Assembly: GCA_031259095.1 (NCBI GenBank)
Contig: JAIRLW010000064.1
Location: 1-7,014, forward strand
Origin: Planctomycetaceae bacterium
Lineage (GTDB): Bacteria > Planctomycetota > Planctomycetia > Pirellulales > Thermoguttaceae
Direction of reading: 5' to 3'
Length of the DNA stretch: 7,014 nucleotides
Position numbers and translations under genes: made by a program. How positions within the stretch are numbered: the first letter of the stretch is position 1; every line of letters begins with the position of its first letter. Under the pieces are notes generated by a model. The model did not search any database and had not been told where the DNA came from. It saw nothing but the letters and a program-made list of their open reading frames with translations. This document shows positions 6,762-7,014 of this stretch, piece after piece.

Positions 6762-7014
6762 TTTTGCGGTGAACTTGCCTCCGTTTAGAGCAAACTTGCC
6801 CCCGTTCAGAGTAAACTTGCCCCCGTTCAGAGCAAACTTGCCCCCGTTCAGAGCAAACTTGCCCCTGTTCAGAGCAAACTTGCCCCCGTTCAGAGCAAAC
6901 TTGCCCCCGTTCAGAGCAAACTTGCCCCCGTTCAGAGCAAACTTGCCCCCGGGGTGAGCAAACTTGCCACCGTGTAGTGCAAACTTGCCCCCGGTCAGAG
7001 CAAACTAGCCCCCG
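6757..7014. repeat. 21-bp tandem repeat array (12 units plus a partial unit, continues past the window)
   Basis: The unit starts CCCCCGTTCAGAG and ends CAAACTTG (plus strand). Units begin at 6757, 6778, 6799, 6820, 6841, 6862, 6883, 6904, 6925, 6946, 6967 and 6988, with a six-base start of another at 7009. Every unit is exactly 21 bases. Units at 6820, 6841, 6883, 6904 and 6925 are identical; those at 6799 and 6862 differ by one base. The left edge (6757, 6778) and right edge (6946-7008) have several substitutions but no indels. There are no unique spacers, so this is not a CRISPR. Five of six frames lack stops in the consensus, so open frames here say nothing about coding. Confidence 0.95.

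Larger units (their letters stand above)
6589..7014. other. Non-coding flank with hairpins and repeats
   Basis: After the flotillin stop there is an AT-rich stretch with a TAAT-TAAT-TAAT run (about 6626-6640), then the hairpins, the terminator and the 21-bp array described separately. No gene is supported. The frame reading LPPFRAN heptads starts only at a GTG inside the terminator stem, has no ribosome site and meets TGA at 6955-6957. Confidence 0.8.

Noticed and set aside
6727..6957. Open frame of 76 codons encoding LPPFRAN heptads
   Set aside because: It begins at a GTG inside the terminator stem, has no ribosome site, and consists of the 21-bp array, whose consensus is open in five of six frames.
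6640..7008. Minus-strand frame encoding KFALNGG heptads through the array and terminator
   Set aside because: It is open between a TAG at the right edge and a TAA near 6640, but has no plausible start codon or ribosome site and runs through the terminator hairpin.
6757..7014. CRISPR array
   Set aside because: The 21-bp units abut directly with no unique spacers, and no cas gene is present.

Overview
The window holds two divergently transcribed protein genes and a repetitive non-coding flank. The organism looks like a Gram-negative bacterium, because one gene encodes an autotransporter with an outer-membrane beta-barrel. The moderate base composition (roughly mid-40s % GC by eye), weak or absent Shine-Dalgarno sites and the pairing of a large autotransporter with an alanine/glutamate-rich flotillin suggest the Planctomycetota/Verrucomicrobiota/Lentisphaerota group, possibly gut-associated. 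That placement is inference and rests on no marker gene.

Positions 1-4575 (minus strand) are one uninterrupted reading frame of 1525 codons that runs off the left edge, so the C-terminus is missing. It reads as: long N-region plus signal peptide; zinc metalloprotease-like domain with HEMGH and a distant SHID/Met-turn block; beta-helix passenger; acidic linker and aspartate/asparagine-rich repeats; and the first part of an autotransporter beta-barrel.

Positions 4576-4893 are a 318-bp AT-rich divergent intergenic region. It carries a near-perfect sigma-70 promoter (TTGACA, 17-bp spacer, TATACT) facing right. Positions 4894-6588 (plus strand) encode a complete 564-residue flotillin (FloT/YqiK-like): an N-terminal membrane anchor, an SPFH/PHB domain, a long Ala/Glu coiled coil containing a 29-residue tandem duplication, and a typical flotillin C-terminus. 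No NfeD partner gene is visible. The gene appears monocistronic and is followed by a strong bidirectional hairpin terminator.

Positions 6589-7014 contain no convincing gene. They hold a small CGTCCC/GGGACG hairpin, the terminator, a GGGGGC/GCCCCC hairpin, and a 21-bp tandem array of 12 full units plus a partial one, running to the right edge. The array has a near-identical core and degenerate ends.

The two genes need not work together. The shared intergenic region and the envelope roles of both products (outer-membrane/secreted protease and inner-membrane scaffold) allow a link, but the sequence does not prove one.
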